Assembly: GCA_023145575.1 (NCBI GenBank)
Contig: JAGLDN010000193.1
Span: forward strand, 1-9,045
DNA from: Psychromonas sp.
GTDB taxonomy: Bacteria > Pseudomonadota > Gammaproteobacteria > Enterobacterales > Psychromonadaceae
Direction of reading: 5' to 3'
Length of the DNA stretch: 9,045 nucleotides
Below, piece after piece: positions 1-5,555 of this stretch; within the stretch, counting starts at the first letter, position 1, and every line of letters starts with the position of its first letter. The position numbers were made by a program, and so were the translations under genes. The notes beneath the pieces were generated by a model. That model saw nothing but the letters and a program-made list of their open reading frames with translations, searched no databases and was not told the DNA's origin.

Positions 1-191
1 ACCCACTCTTCTATTTTTGCATCACCTTTTTTAAAGAAACACCAGCCAGCCTTCCACAAATATTCCAGAACATGGATAAAATCCATGATGATTGTCGCTT
101 TTACATTGAGTAATTTCATCACTTTTTTAATAAGTTTTAATTGGTGCGGATGACCATCAATAAGTACCACCCATTCCCATTTTTGCAGATC
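1..191 (-). pseudogene. ISKra4-family transposase fragment, cut by left edge
   Basis: Read on the minus strand from 191 down to the left edge, one frame stays open and gives a peptide with WVVLIDGHPHQ, then ATIIMDFIHVLEYLWKAGW and a following FFKKGDAKIEEWV. This matches the central part of ISKra4-family transposases as I remember them (a VALVDGN..Q segment followed by DFIHVLEYxWKAAW.FF..GD....WV), so the family call rests on a distinctive motif. A TAG (192-194) lies directly upstream in the same frame and no start codon or N-terminal domain precedes it, so the 5' part is missing or broken. The 3' part lies outside the window and may be intact or not. The copy is most likely inactive. No terminal inverted repeat could be identified. 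Confidence 0.8.
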
Positions 192-329
192 CTATGTATT
201 ATCCTTCAAATTATGACATTCTATGTAAGTGAACGTTACGATTGAGATGCTATGACGGTGCTGATCTGTAAGTCGTAGCAATAGAATGAAAATCATGCAC
301 ATATTCGCTATAAATTAAAGAGTTTTATA

Positions 330-868
330 ATGAGGATCAGTTTGAAAATTAGTTTTTTTGCTTCCTTTTGCTTTTGTTTCGTAGCTTTTAAAACAGAGTT
401 TATACCCATGTTACTTCATTTTGCAAAGTCAGATCGGCAAATGGTGGTAAGTAGAGATAATAGAAAAGACTCAATTATGCAATTATTTGAGAATGCTGCA
501 AGGACAGGTATTGGCAATTGTATAGAAAAAGCATCTATAGGTTACTCAAGTCTATTTTCAAATCCGAGACTTTATAATTATTCAACTGTGATTTTATGCG
601 AGTGTTATACATTTGATCGTGTATTTATTCCAATGTTAAGGTATAAAGATCATAATAATCTAAAACAAATTTTTTTAAATCATTCGTTTAGACTAATTAC
701 TATGAATGATAATTTATCACTGGTTTATTCTATAATTTCAGCTTTTCAGGTAGATATGTGGATGAATATATAATAAGGTATGGTACTATATTCAAGAGTG
801 AGAAAAATGGACGGAACAAATCGCATTATCTTTTATTTCGCCGTTTAACATATAATTTACTAACATAA
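330..868 (+). pseudogene. Frameshifted, chimeric first member of the three-copy family
   Basis: The open frame from ATG 330 (AAAGAG seven bases upstream) runs to a stop at 771-773. Residues 1-20 are hydrophobic and signal-peptide-like, and LKISFF..FCFCFVAF resembles the short leaders upstream of the other two members. The N-terminal IIIGCG half of the family is absent. From about residue 72 the protein aligns with the C-terminal half of the 2222-2818 product: YSSLFSN with FTIYSN, RVFIPML with QVFIPLI, LSLVYSIISAF with LTLIYRSISSI. At about 747 the family motif leaves the frame: the next frame reads GRYVDEYIIRYG and ends SHYLLFRRL before TAA at 866-868, as in the other copies (GRYxDEY ... YxxFKxF). 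A single-base deletion near 747 explains this. I read it as a decayed copy; a sequencing error cannot be excluded. Confidence 0.65.
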
Positions 869-897
869 CATATTGATGTTACATAGGGTTATTTATT

Positions 898-1114
898 CAA
901 CCATATTACATCAAAATAAGAAATCATCAACTCCTTCGATGATCAGATCTAGGCGAAACATGAGGTAATATCGTATAAAACTGCGCTTATTGATTTGATC
1001 TTTTTTTGACAGTATTATAATAGTAAATTCGTTCAGCACATAATTTTAAAGGACATGAAAATTGGTTTTTGTTTCTGTTTACTGTTTTCAACCGTTATTT
1101 TTGCAACTGGCAAA
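898..1114 (+). repeat. Upstream repeat, copy A (before the 1133 gene)
   Basis: This stretch is repeated with moderate divergence at 1984-2212. Shared blocks in order are a degraded CCATnTTAC...AAAAT block, TTCGATGATCAG, TAGGCGAAACATGA, ATCGTATAAAA, TTATTGATTTGATC with TTTTTTTGACAGTAT, AATAGTAAATTCGTTCAGCA, AATTTTAAAGGAC, and then a T-rich hydrophobic leader frame. It carries the candidate promoter and the 5' leader of the downstream gene, so it looks like a duplicated control region, not a mobile repeat. A 15-base segment present in copy B (2076-2090) is absent here. The 185-base gap 869-1054 holds nothing else I can identify. Confidence 0.75.
990..1018 (+). promoter_or_regulatory. Candidate sigma70 promoter for the 1133 gene
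   Basis: TTGATT (990-995), a 17-base spacer and TATTAT (1013-1018) give a plausible -35/-10 pair. The same -35 and spacing recur in the second repeat copy (2094-2122), which supports it. A perfect TTGACA (1006-1011) lies inside the spacer, but no acceptable -10 is found 16-18 bases after it. The predicted transcript would begin near 1025, leaving a leader of roughly 108 bases before ATG 1133. Confidence 0.4.
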
Positions 1115-1117
1115 TAA
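1055..1117 (+). CDS. Possible 20-residue hydrophobic leader peptide
   Basis: A short frame starting at ATG 1055 encodes MKIGFCFCLLFSTVIFA plus TGK, resembling a Sec signal peptide (Lys near the start, hydrophobic core, small residues at the end). It ends in two consecutive stops (1115-1120) and is in the same frame as the main gene at 1133. A similar frame, with a TTG start, precedes the third member, and a similar peptide forms the N-terminus of the first member. Against translation: AAAGGA lies only one base before the ATG, closer than usual for efficient initiation. It may be a real leader peptide, a remnant of an ancestral signal peptide, or simply conserved 5' UTR. Confidence 0.3.
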   Translation: MKIGFCFCLLFSTVIFATGK

Positions 1118-1132
1118 TAAGGAAAGTATTTT

Positions 1133-1690
1133 ATGAAAACAATTATCATCGGGTGTGGTTCTACGATGGAAAATGGGTATGGGGAAGATGTCAGAAGCAA
1201 GGAAGATCAATGTGGTTGGTACGCACATGCCTTACATACACATTCTAACTGTACAACCGTTAATATAGAAGAAGGTTGCTCTCCATCTTTAGTATTAGAT
1301 TTTTGTACGGACGATCATGTATATGTCCTCAAAAAACTAGGTTATGACAAATTTGATCTTATCATACTAGAAGACTTACCAACTTACTTGTTGACTACTC
1401 GTAGTAAGCTTAAAAACATATGTAAAAATAGTTATTATATTTCAACCGAAATATGCAAAATAATTGTTCAACTGGCGTTCGAAGAACATGTTGAGTATAT
1501 AGCAGATATATTCCTTGAGTATTCTTTTAAACTCATTGGTAATAGTCATGATTCATTACGGATTTATCCTCTCATTTCATCATTAGCTGGTAGATATTCT
1601 GATGAGTATGTGCTAAGGAATGATGTGAACATGAAGCTCTGGAAAACATTATTTTCAAATACGTCTTATCTTGTATTTAAGCGCTTTTAA
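1133..1690 (+). CDS. Methyltransferase-like Rossmann protein, second family copy
   Basis: 185 residues with no signal peptide or membrane helix. Start ATG 1133 has a good AAGGA (1119-1123) nine bases upstream. Visible motifs: TIIIGCGSTMENGYG (3-17), HALHTHSNCTTVN (32-44), CSPSLVLDFC (49-58), KFDLIILEDLP (73-83), and C-terminal GRYSDEY (153-159) with YLVFKRF at the end. The succession of a Gly-rich strand end, an acidic strand end, a second acidic strand end and FDLIILE resembles the first half of a class I SAM-methyltransferase fold, but the protein is short and the Gly motif (GCG.TM) is not canonical. The usual ribose-binding acid after the second strand is Asn44 here, while the paralogue at 2222 has Asp. 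The enzyme class is inference; substrate unknown. It is roughly one third to 40 per cent identical by eye to the 2222 product and lies downstream of the same repeat and promoter. Confidence 0.7.
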   Translation: MKTIIIGCGSTMENGYGEDVRSKEDQCGWYAHALHTHSNCTTVNIEEGCSPSLVLDFCTDDHVYVLKKLGYDKFDLIILEDLPTYLLTTRSKLKNICKNSYYISTEICKIIVQLAFEEHVEYIADIFLEYSFKLIGNSHDSLRIYPLISSLAGRYSDEYVLRNDVNMKLWKTLFSNTSYLVFKRF

Positions 1691-1726
1691 GCATCATTCG
1701 CAAGTGCTACTAATATATTGCGGTTG

Positions 1727-1783
1727 CATACCCATGTAACGTCGAAATGAAACATCATCCACTTACTATCTGATCAGAAATAG
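1727..1783 (+). repeat. Partial direct repeat left of the IS remnant
   Basis: This stretch resembles the 5' end of the upstream repeat, at 1984-2040 and more weakly at 898-952. Shared blocks are ATnCCCATGTnAC, AAATGAAA, a variable part, and TGATCAGAAnTAG. Here the similarity stops after TAG and is replaced by the transposase remnant, then resumes as the full copy at 1984. The layout suggests that the start of the repeat became duplicated on both sides of an insertion. Confidence 0.55.
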
Positions 1784-1820
1784 TGCGCAACAGAAGGCCT
1801 ATCAACGAAAGCTACGCTAA

Positions 1821-1981
1821 TCATTTTCCTAACGAATTAACGGACGATGCAAATCTTTTTTGGTTACTCCATTTTCGATTGTTATTTGAAACTGACCACC
1901 GTTGCAGCGTTTTGTCACTGATCCCAATTATTTCACAAGCCATTTTTGTCTATCACCTGCATCAAAAGCTTCTTTTATAAG
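1821..1981 (-). pseudogene. Decayed IS transposase helix-turn-helix fragment
   Basis: On the minus strand, 1943 to 1821 encodes 40 residues starting MACEIIGISDKTLQRW and ending with a basic stretch before TGA. The preceding part in a neighbouring frame (to about 1981) reads LIKEAFDAGDRQK. Joined by a one- or two-base frameshift these give a helix-turn-helix of the (A..AG.RQ..ACE..GIS.KTLQRW) type found at the N-terminus of some IS3-like integrase-type transposases. The catalytic domain is absent: the sequence runs into a direct repeat within about 100 bases. It is a dead remnant. No terminal inverted repeats were recognised, so the exact IS family is uncertain. Confidence 0.55.
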
Positions 1982-1983
1982 AT

Positions 1984-2212
1984 ATATGCCCATGTTACCT
2001 TAAAATGAAAAACAAGCACTAATTCGATGATCAGAATTAGGCGAAACATGATGTAGTATCGTATAAAAACAGCGCTTAACTCATGATCGCTTATTGATTT
2101 GATCTTTTTTTGACAGTATAAAAATAGTAAATTCGTTCAGCAAACAATTTTAAAGGACTTGAAAGTTGGATTTTGTTCCTTGTTTCAATTTTCAACCAAT
2201 ATTTTTTGCCGT
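1984..2212 (+). repeat. Upstream repeat, copy B (before the 2222 gene)
   Basis: Second full copy of the control-region repeat seen at 898-1114. It holds the same TTCGATGATCAG, GGCGAAACATGA, ATCGTATAAAA, TTATTGATTTGATC, TTTTTTTGACAGTAT and AGTAAATTCGTTCAGCA blocks in the same order. It carries an extra 15 bases (2076-2090, TTAACTCATGATCGC) just upstream of the -35 box. The leader start codon is TTG (2159) in place of ATG. Together with the genes, the repeats define a tandem unit of about 1.1 kb. With 1691-1983 it fills the otherwise gene-free stretch between the second and third family members. Confidence 0.75.
2094..2122 (+). promoter_or_regulatory. Candidate sigma70 promoter for the 2222 gene
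   Basis: TTGATT (2094-2099), a 17-base spacer and TATAAA (2117-2122). This is the counterpart of the pair at 990-1018, with identical -35 box and spacing and a slightly different -10. Conservation between copies while flanking bases have drifted is the main support. Confidence 0.4.
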
Positions 2213-2215
2213 TAG
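2159..2215 (+). CDS. Possible 18-residue leader peptide, TTG start
   Basis: Counterpart of the frame at 1055-1117: TTG start, KVGFC..FQFSTNIF, stop TAG at 2213-2215, and again in the frame of the downstream gene. Compared with the 1055 copy the hydrophobic core has gained Gln and Asn, so it is a poorer signal peptide. AAAGGA is only one base from the start codon, and TTG is a weak start. Translation is doubtful; the leader may be decaying or may be untranslated 5' UTR. If it is translated, its stop lies six bases before ATG 2222 and could couple translation to the main gene. Confidence 0.22.
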   Translation: MKVGFCSLFQFSTNIFCR

Positions 2216-2221
2216 GGCGGG

Positions 2222-2818
2222 ATGAACAATAAACAAATGAGGAGAACAATTATAATAGGTTGTGGGACTACGATGGAAGGGGGATTTGGAGGTCCTAAAA
2301 TACCTCGATATAGTAAATATAATGATGGACTTTCTTTTTATCCACATGCTATACATACACATACTCACTGCACGACAGTTGATAAAAATGAAGAATGCAG
2401 TCCATCTGTAGTCATGGATTTTTGTGTATCTGATTACCCAAGACACTTAAGTCTATTAAATAAACAAAAATTTGATCTTATCGTATTAGAGAACCTGCCT
2501 TTTACAATATACAGTAATAAGAACAAATTAGAAGCCTTGGTACTAAACTGCCTTCGCTTTTCAAGTGAAATTGCACAGGTTTTTATTCCCTTGATCAATG
2601 AAGAAGATGACTATTTTAAAAATATTATGCATTATTTTAGTAAGTATTTTATTCTCAGGCGTAAAACTAATGAGACGGATCTCACACTCATTTATCGCAG
2701 CATTTCATCAATCGCTGGTAGATATACTGATGAATATATGACAAAACACAAGATTTATTGCGGAAACGAACTTAGATTTGGCGATGTAATGAATTATATC
2801 ATATTTAAGTGTTTTTAA
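2222..2818 (+). CDS. Methyltransferase-like Rossmann protein, third family copy
   Basis: 198 residues from ATG 2222; an alternative start at ATG 2237 (Met6) would align with the start of the 1133 product. I kept 2222 because AGGG lies four bases upstream, whereas 2237 has no ribosome site. Motifs: TIIIGCGTTMEGGFG (9-23), HAIHTHTHCTTVD (42-54), CSPSVVMDFC (59-68), KFDLIVLENLP (83-93), QVFIPLI (119-125), GRYTDEY (166-172), YIIFKCF at the C-terminus. Unlike the second copy it keeps Asp54 where a class I methyltransferase would place its ribose-binding acid. Compared with the 1133 product it has about eight more residues after the Gly-rich motif. No membrane segment or secretion signal is visible. 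It is the best-preserved family member and converges on the gene at 2903. Function unknown; methyltransferase-like fold is inference. Confidence 0.72.
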   Translation: MNNKQMRRTIIIGCGTTMEGGFGGPKIPRYSKYNDGLSFYPHAIHTHTHCTTVDKNEECSPSVVMDFCVSDYPRHLSLLNKQKFDLIVLENLPFTIYSNKNKLEALVLNCLRFSSEIAQVFIPLINEEDDYFKNIMHYFSKYFILRRKTNETDLTLIYRSISSIAGRYTDEYMTKHKIYCGNELRFGDVMNYIIFKCF

Positions 2819-2823
2819 CTATG

Positions 2824-2839
2824 CAGCCGTAAGTGGCTG
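2824..2839. terminator. Weak hairpin between convergent genes
   Basis: CAGCC and GGCTG form a perfect five-base-pair stem with a six-base loop, six bases after the 2818 stop and in the 84-base gap between convergent genes. There is no T-run after it on either strand, so it is at best a weak or factor-assisted terminator. Confidence 0.22.
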
Positions 2840-2902
2840 ATATATTAGAAATTTTAGATCTTCATGCTAGCCAAAAATGCAAAATTTGTAGCCCCAGTTT
2901 TT

Positions 2903-4621
2903 TTAATTTGAAAATTCAGTCTCTGTTTCCCAAGCTTTCTGATGGTATTGGTAGATCTGATTGCTGCCAAGGTAGTTTATTTTTACTTTAGCTTTTTGAT
3001 CATAAAAGCCTTTATTAAAAATGAATGCGCTTTGTAATAATGGGAGGGTCAGCCATTTTGTTGGGACCTCTATTTTATTTGATTTTTTTAAGCGCTCACT
3101 GACAGCCAACCCTTGCTTGGTCGCAATTGTCCAGCCCCATTCTCCAAATGATGGTACGTTTTGATGGTATTGTTCTACTTTTTTCAGTTTCGCCTTTTGA
3201 ACTGTTTTTTCGATTGATATAAAGGCTTTTTTTGCGTGAAAGGGAGACGTTGATTGAATGACTATCACACCATCTGTATTGAGTAGATTGCCTAAACGAT
3301 GATAGAAATTAACACTGTACATTTTATTGAGTTCTGGGTTACTTGGATCAGGCAGATCTACAATGATGGTATCAAAAATTTGCTTGTTTTGTTGCAATTT
3401 ATTAATTCTAATAAACGCATCTGCGTTAATTACCCTAACACGAGGATCATTGAAGCTATTTTGAGTCAAGGATTGTATTTTTTTAGCGAGTTGCTGGGGA
3501 AGGTGCTTGCCTGGGTATTTAAAAAGTGCTATCAGTTCAGGATCAATATCGATAAGAGTAACATGTTTAGGGTTCCATTTTAAGACTTCACGTAATGCGA
3601 GCCCATCACCGCCGCCGATGATTAAGATTTTATTGTGCAGATTACTCGCCTGCATCGCAGGTTGCACTAAGAATTCATGGTAAATCTTCTCATCTAAACT
3701 AGAGAATTGTAAGCGTCCATTGATATAAAAATTGTAAATTGGTGCAACACCTCCGCCGAGTTGGCGTTTTGTAAAGACAAGGTTTTGATATGGCGTTTGT
3801 ATGTGATACACCACTTTGTCTAAATAAAGTATATTTTGCATGCGCTGTTGCCACATATCACCATATTTAAACACCATCAACACTAGTATCGCTAATACTC
3901 CGTGGCCCAAATAAAGTATTTTTTTATACTTGAGTTGCTTTGTAAAGCGCAATAAAAAGAGAAGGCCCGCAAAAAGATTTCCAGAAGCGGTGATCGCAGC
4001 AGCTTCGCTTACCTTAATGTGTAGCATAAATACGACCCAAATAAATGCGCCAACACCAGCCCCTATGTAATCAGCACCGTAGATTGTTCCAACATTATGC
4101 ACTAAATGTTGCCCATGAACAGACTCACGAATACGGGCGATAAGCGGTATTTCAATGCCAATTAAAAAACCCAATACAAAAGCAAAAATATAGGGAAGTT
4201 GAAAACTGAGCCAACTCATTTCACCGAGCAGCCCTCCTTGGGGTAATGCATCAATGGGAATTAGATAAGTATTTGCGACTAAGTGCGGTAATATTTGTGT
4301 AAAACCAATGATTGAACCAATAAACAATGTTGCGCTACAACCGATTAAGCCGATAATCAATTCGAGGGCAACAAAGCCTTGAAAAGCATTTTTTATCTTT
4401 CTAGCGGCAAATGCACCTAAACCCATTGAAACAATCATGATCCCAATAATGGCGTAGATAACAGTTTCCAGTTGCCCTAATATGCGTGCTGAATAGTGTG
4501 AAAGTAAGTATTCATAAATCAAACCACAACAAGCAAGTATTGCCATAATTAAGATCAACAATACGTCATCAATAAGTAGTCGTTTTTTAGGTGTTGTTAT
4601 CATTTTAATTTTGTTTACCAT
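2903..4621 (-). CDS. Membrane-bound spermidine-synthase-like aminopropyltransferase
   Basis: 572 residues. The N-terminal 250 are a membrane domain with about seven hydrophobic helices (around 17-40, 51-73, 84-108, 139-160, 182-202, 207-225, 234-251). The C-terminal part from about 270 is a spermidine-synthase domain: ILIIGGGDGLALREVL (332-346) is the nucleotide/decarboxy-SAM binding loop, LIDIDPEL (356-363) the acidic strand end, VINADAF (397-403) the next, and IIVDLPDPSNPELNKMYSVNFY (419-440) the catalytic-Asp segment. Known members of this fused family are annotated as polyamine aminopropyltransferases, but the polyamine substrate is seldom proven. It is the last gene of a unit with the DUF350 gene, 24 bases downstream. 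No strong ribosome site precedes ATG 4621; ATG at Met7 is an alternative. Membrane attachment suggests action at the inner membrane on a substrate that cannot be named from sequence. Confidence 0.85.
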   Translation of the reverse strand: MVNKIKMITTPKKRLLIDDVLLILIMAILACCGLIYEYLLSHYSARILGQLETVIYAIIGIMIVSMGLGAFAARKIKNAFQGFVALELIIGLIGCSATLFIGSIIGFTQILPHLVANTYLIPIDALPQGGLLGEMSWLSFQLPYIFAFVLGFLIGIEIPLIARIRESVHGQHLVHNVGTIYGADYIGAGVGAFIWVVFMLHIKVSEAAAITASGNLFAGLLFLLRFTKQLKYKKILYLGHGVLAILVLMVFKYGDMWQQRMQNILYLDKVVYHIQTPYQNLVFTKRQLGGGVAPIYNFYINGRLQFSSLDEKIYHEFLVQPAMQASNLHNKILIIGGGDGLALREVLKWNPKHVTLIDIDPELIALFKYPGKHLPQQLAKKIQSLTQNSFNDPRVRVINADAFIRINKLQQNKQIFDTIIVDLPDPSNPELNKMYSVNFYHRLGNLLNTDGVIVIQSTSPFHAKKAFISIEKTVQKAKLKKVEQYHQNVPSFGEWGWTIATKQGLAVSERLKKSNKIEVPTKWLTLPLLQSAFIFNKGFYDQKAKVKINYLGSNQIYQYHQKAWETETEFSN

Positions 4622-4645
4622 TACTAGGTTATATGTATGCTTATG

Positions 4646-5545
4646 TTAATTCATTAATGCCATGAGTAGGAGTGCAATAGAAAACGAAATGGCAAACTCG
4701 ATCAATGCAACGCCAATATTATGTTGATCTTCAACTTCAACTTTTCGGTTAATGCCCCATAGAACGATGAATTTTGCAAGGCTTGTTAATAGTGTAAGGC
4801 ATAACATTAAAAGAAGGCTCATTGTTGTCCACAGGATGATACAATGCCATAATTTAAATGAATTAAATATAATAAAGTAACTCGCCGCAGTGACCGACAT
4901 TGCCGTTGAAATGAGATAGCCTGAATAACGAATTGCAAGTGCAAGTTGGCCTTGCTCTAATACAGTTTGAAAATTGACACCATTATTTATATTATATTTC
5001 CACGCGAAAATTTTGGTGATTAAAACCAACATAAATTGAGAGACTATCCAAGCTGAAAACAGTGCAATAAAGGTGTCTAGTGTTAAGCCATGCACCCACA
5101 TAATAGCGGCTCGAACAACAATGGCGGTGGAAACAACACAGGCTGCATCAACCACGCCAACGGCCATATTTCGATTGATAATTTGATCGAGTTTTTTAAA
5201 TTGTGGCAAAGCAAGTTCATCATGAATATAGCGACCAGCTTTAATCAAAATCATCGCGGATATACCATAAGAAAACATACCAATGAGTTCAATTTTATAT
5301 GATCCTGCTGCCTCCCCTGTAATAACACCACTGAGCGCAATCCCCATTGCGCAAATTGCACCTGCCACACTAATGCCATATGCAAAGTTATCTTTTTTTG
5401 CAAGTTCATCATTTGTGTTGATGTTTGACATAATGCCCATAGTATAACGTACACCACCGATCAGCACGATAGAAACGGCCATATCAATAACTAAATATCC
5501 CAATATATCACTGTGATTTAAAATTGTTGTCATTAAATCGTTCAT
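4646..5545 (-). CDS. DUF350 family inner-membrane protein
   Basis: 299 residues, almost entirely hydrophobic helices with short charged loops: about 13-38, 54-77, 86-104, 129-151, 155-181, 203-228, 231-264 and 276-298. It shows the DUF350 pattern of repeated helix pairs: an ELAKKDNFAYGISVAG segment (47-62) is echoed by LEQGQLALAIRYSGYLIS (196-213) and by VEDQHNIGVALIEFAIS (271-287). E. coli YjfL belongs to the same domain family; its role is not well established. I start it at ATG 5545, with AAGGA (5553-5557) seven bases upstream; the longer open frame to 5749 overlaps the lipoprotein gene and is not membrane-like. The upstream lipoprotein stop (5556-5558) lies within this ribosome site, implying translational coupling. 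It probably works with the lipoprotein and the aminopropyltransferase-like enzyme; that is inferred from layout only. Confidence 0.85.
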   Translation of the reverse strand: MNDLMTTILNHSDILGYLVIDMAVSIVLIGGVRYTMGIMSNINTNDELAKKDNFAYGISVAGAICAMGIALSGVITGEAAGSYKIELIGMFSYGISAMILIKAGRYIHDELALPQFKKLDQIINRNMAVGVVDAACVVSTAIVVRAAIMWVHGLTLDTFIALFSAWIVSQFMLVLITKIFAWKYNINNGVNFQTVLEQGQLALAIRYSGYLISTAMSVTAASYFIIFNSFKLWHCIILWTTMSLLLMLCLTLLTSLAKFIVLWGINRKVEVEDQHNIGVALIEFAISFSIALLLMALMN

Positions 5546-5555
5546 ATCAATATCC

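Noticed and set aside
1006..1011. Perfect TTGACA as a -35 box (also at 2110-2115)
   Set aside because: No acceptable -10 box lies 16-18 bases downstream in either copy; the TTGATT pair with 17-base spacing fits both copies better.
1783..1980. Plus-strand open frame of 65 codons between the second and third family members
   Set aside because: No convincing start or ribosome site, no recognisable motif, and the opposite strand of the same bases carries a transposase helix-turn-helix fragment that explains it better.
2192..2446. Minus-strand open frame opposite the start of the third family member
   Set aside because: Antisense to the conserved IIIGCG and HTHxxC motifs, which the paralogue also keeps in the plus-strand frame.
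3299..3583. Plus-strand open frame opposite the aminopropyltransferase-like gene
   Set aside because: It is antisense to a region with clear spermidine-synthase motifs and has no motif of its own.
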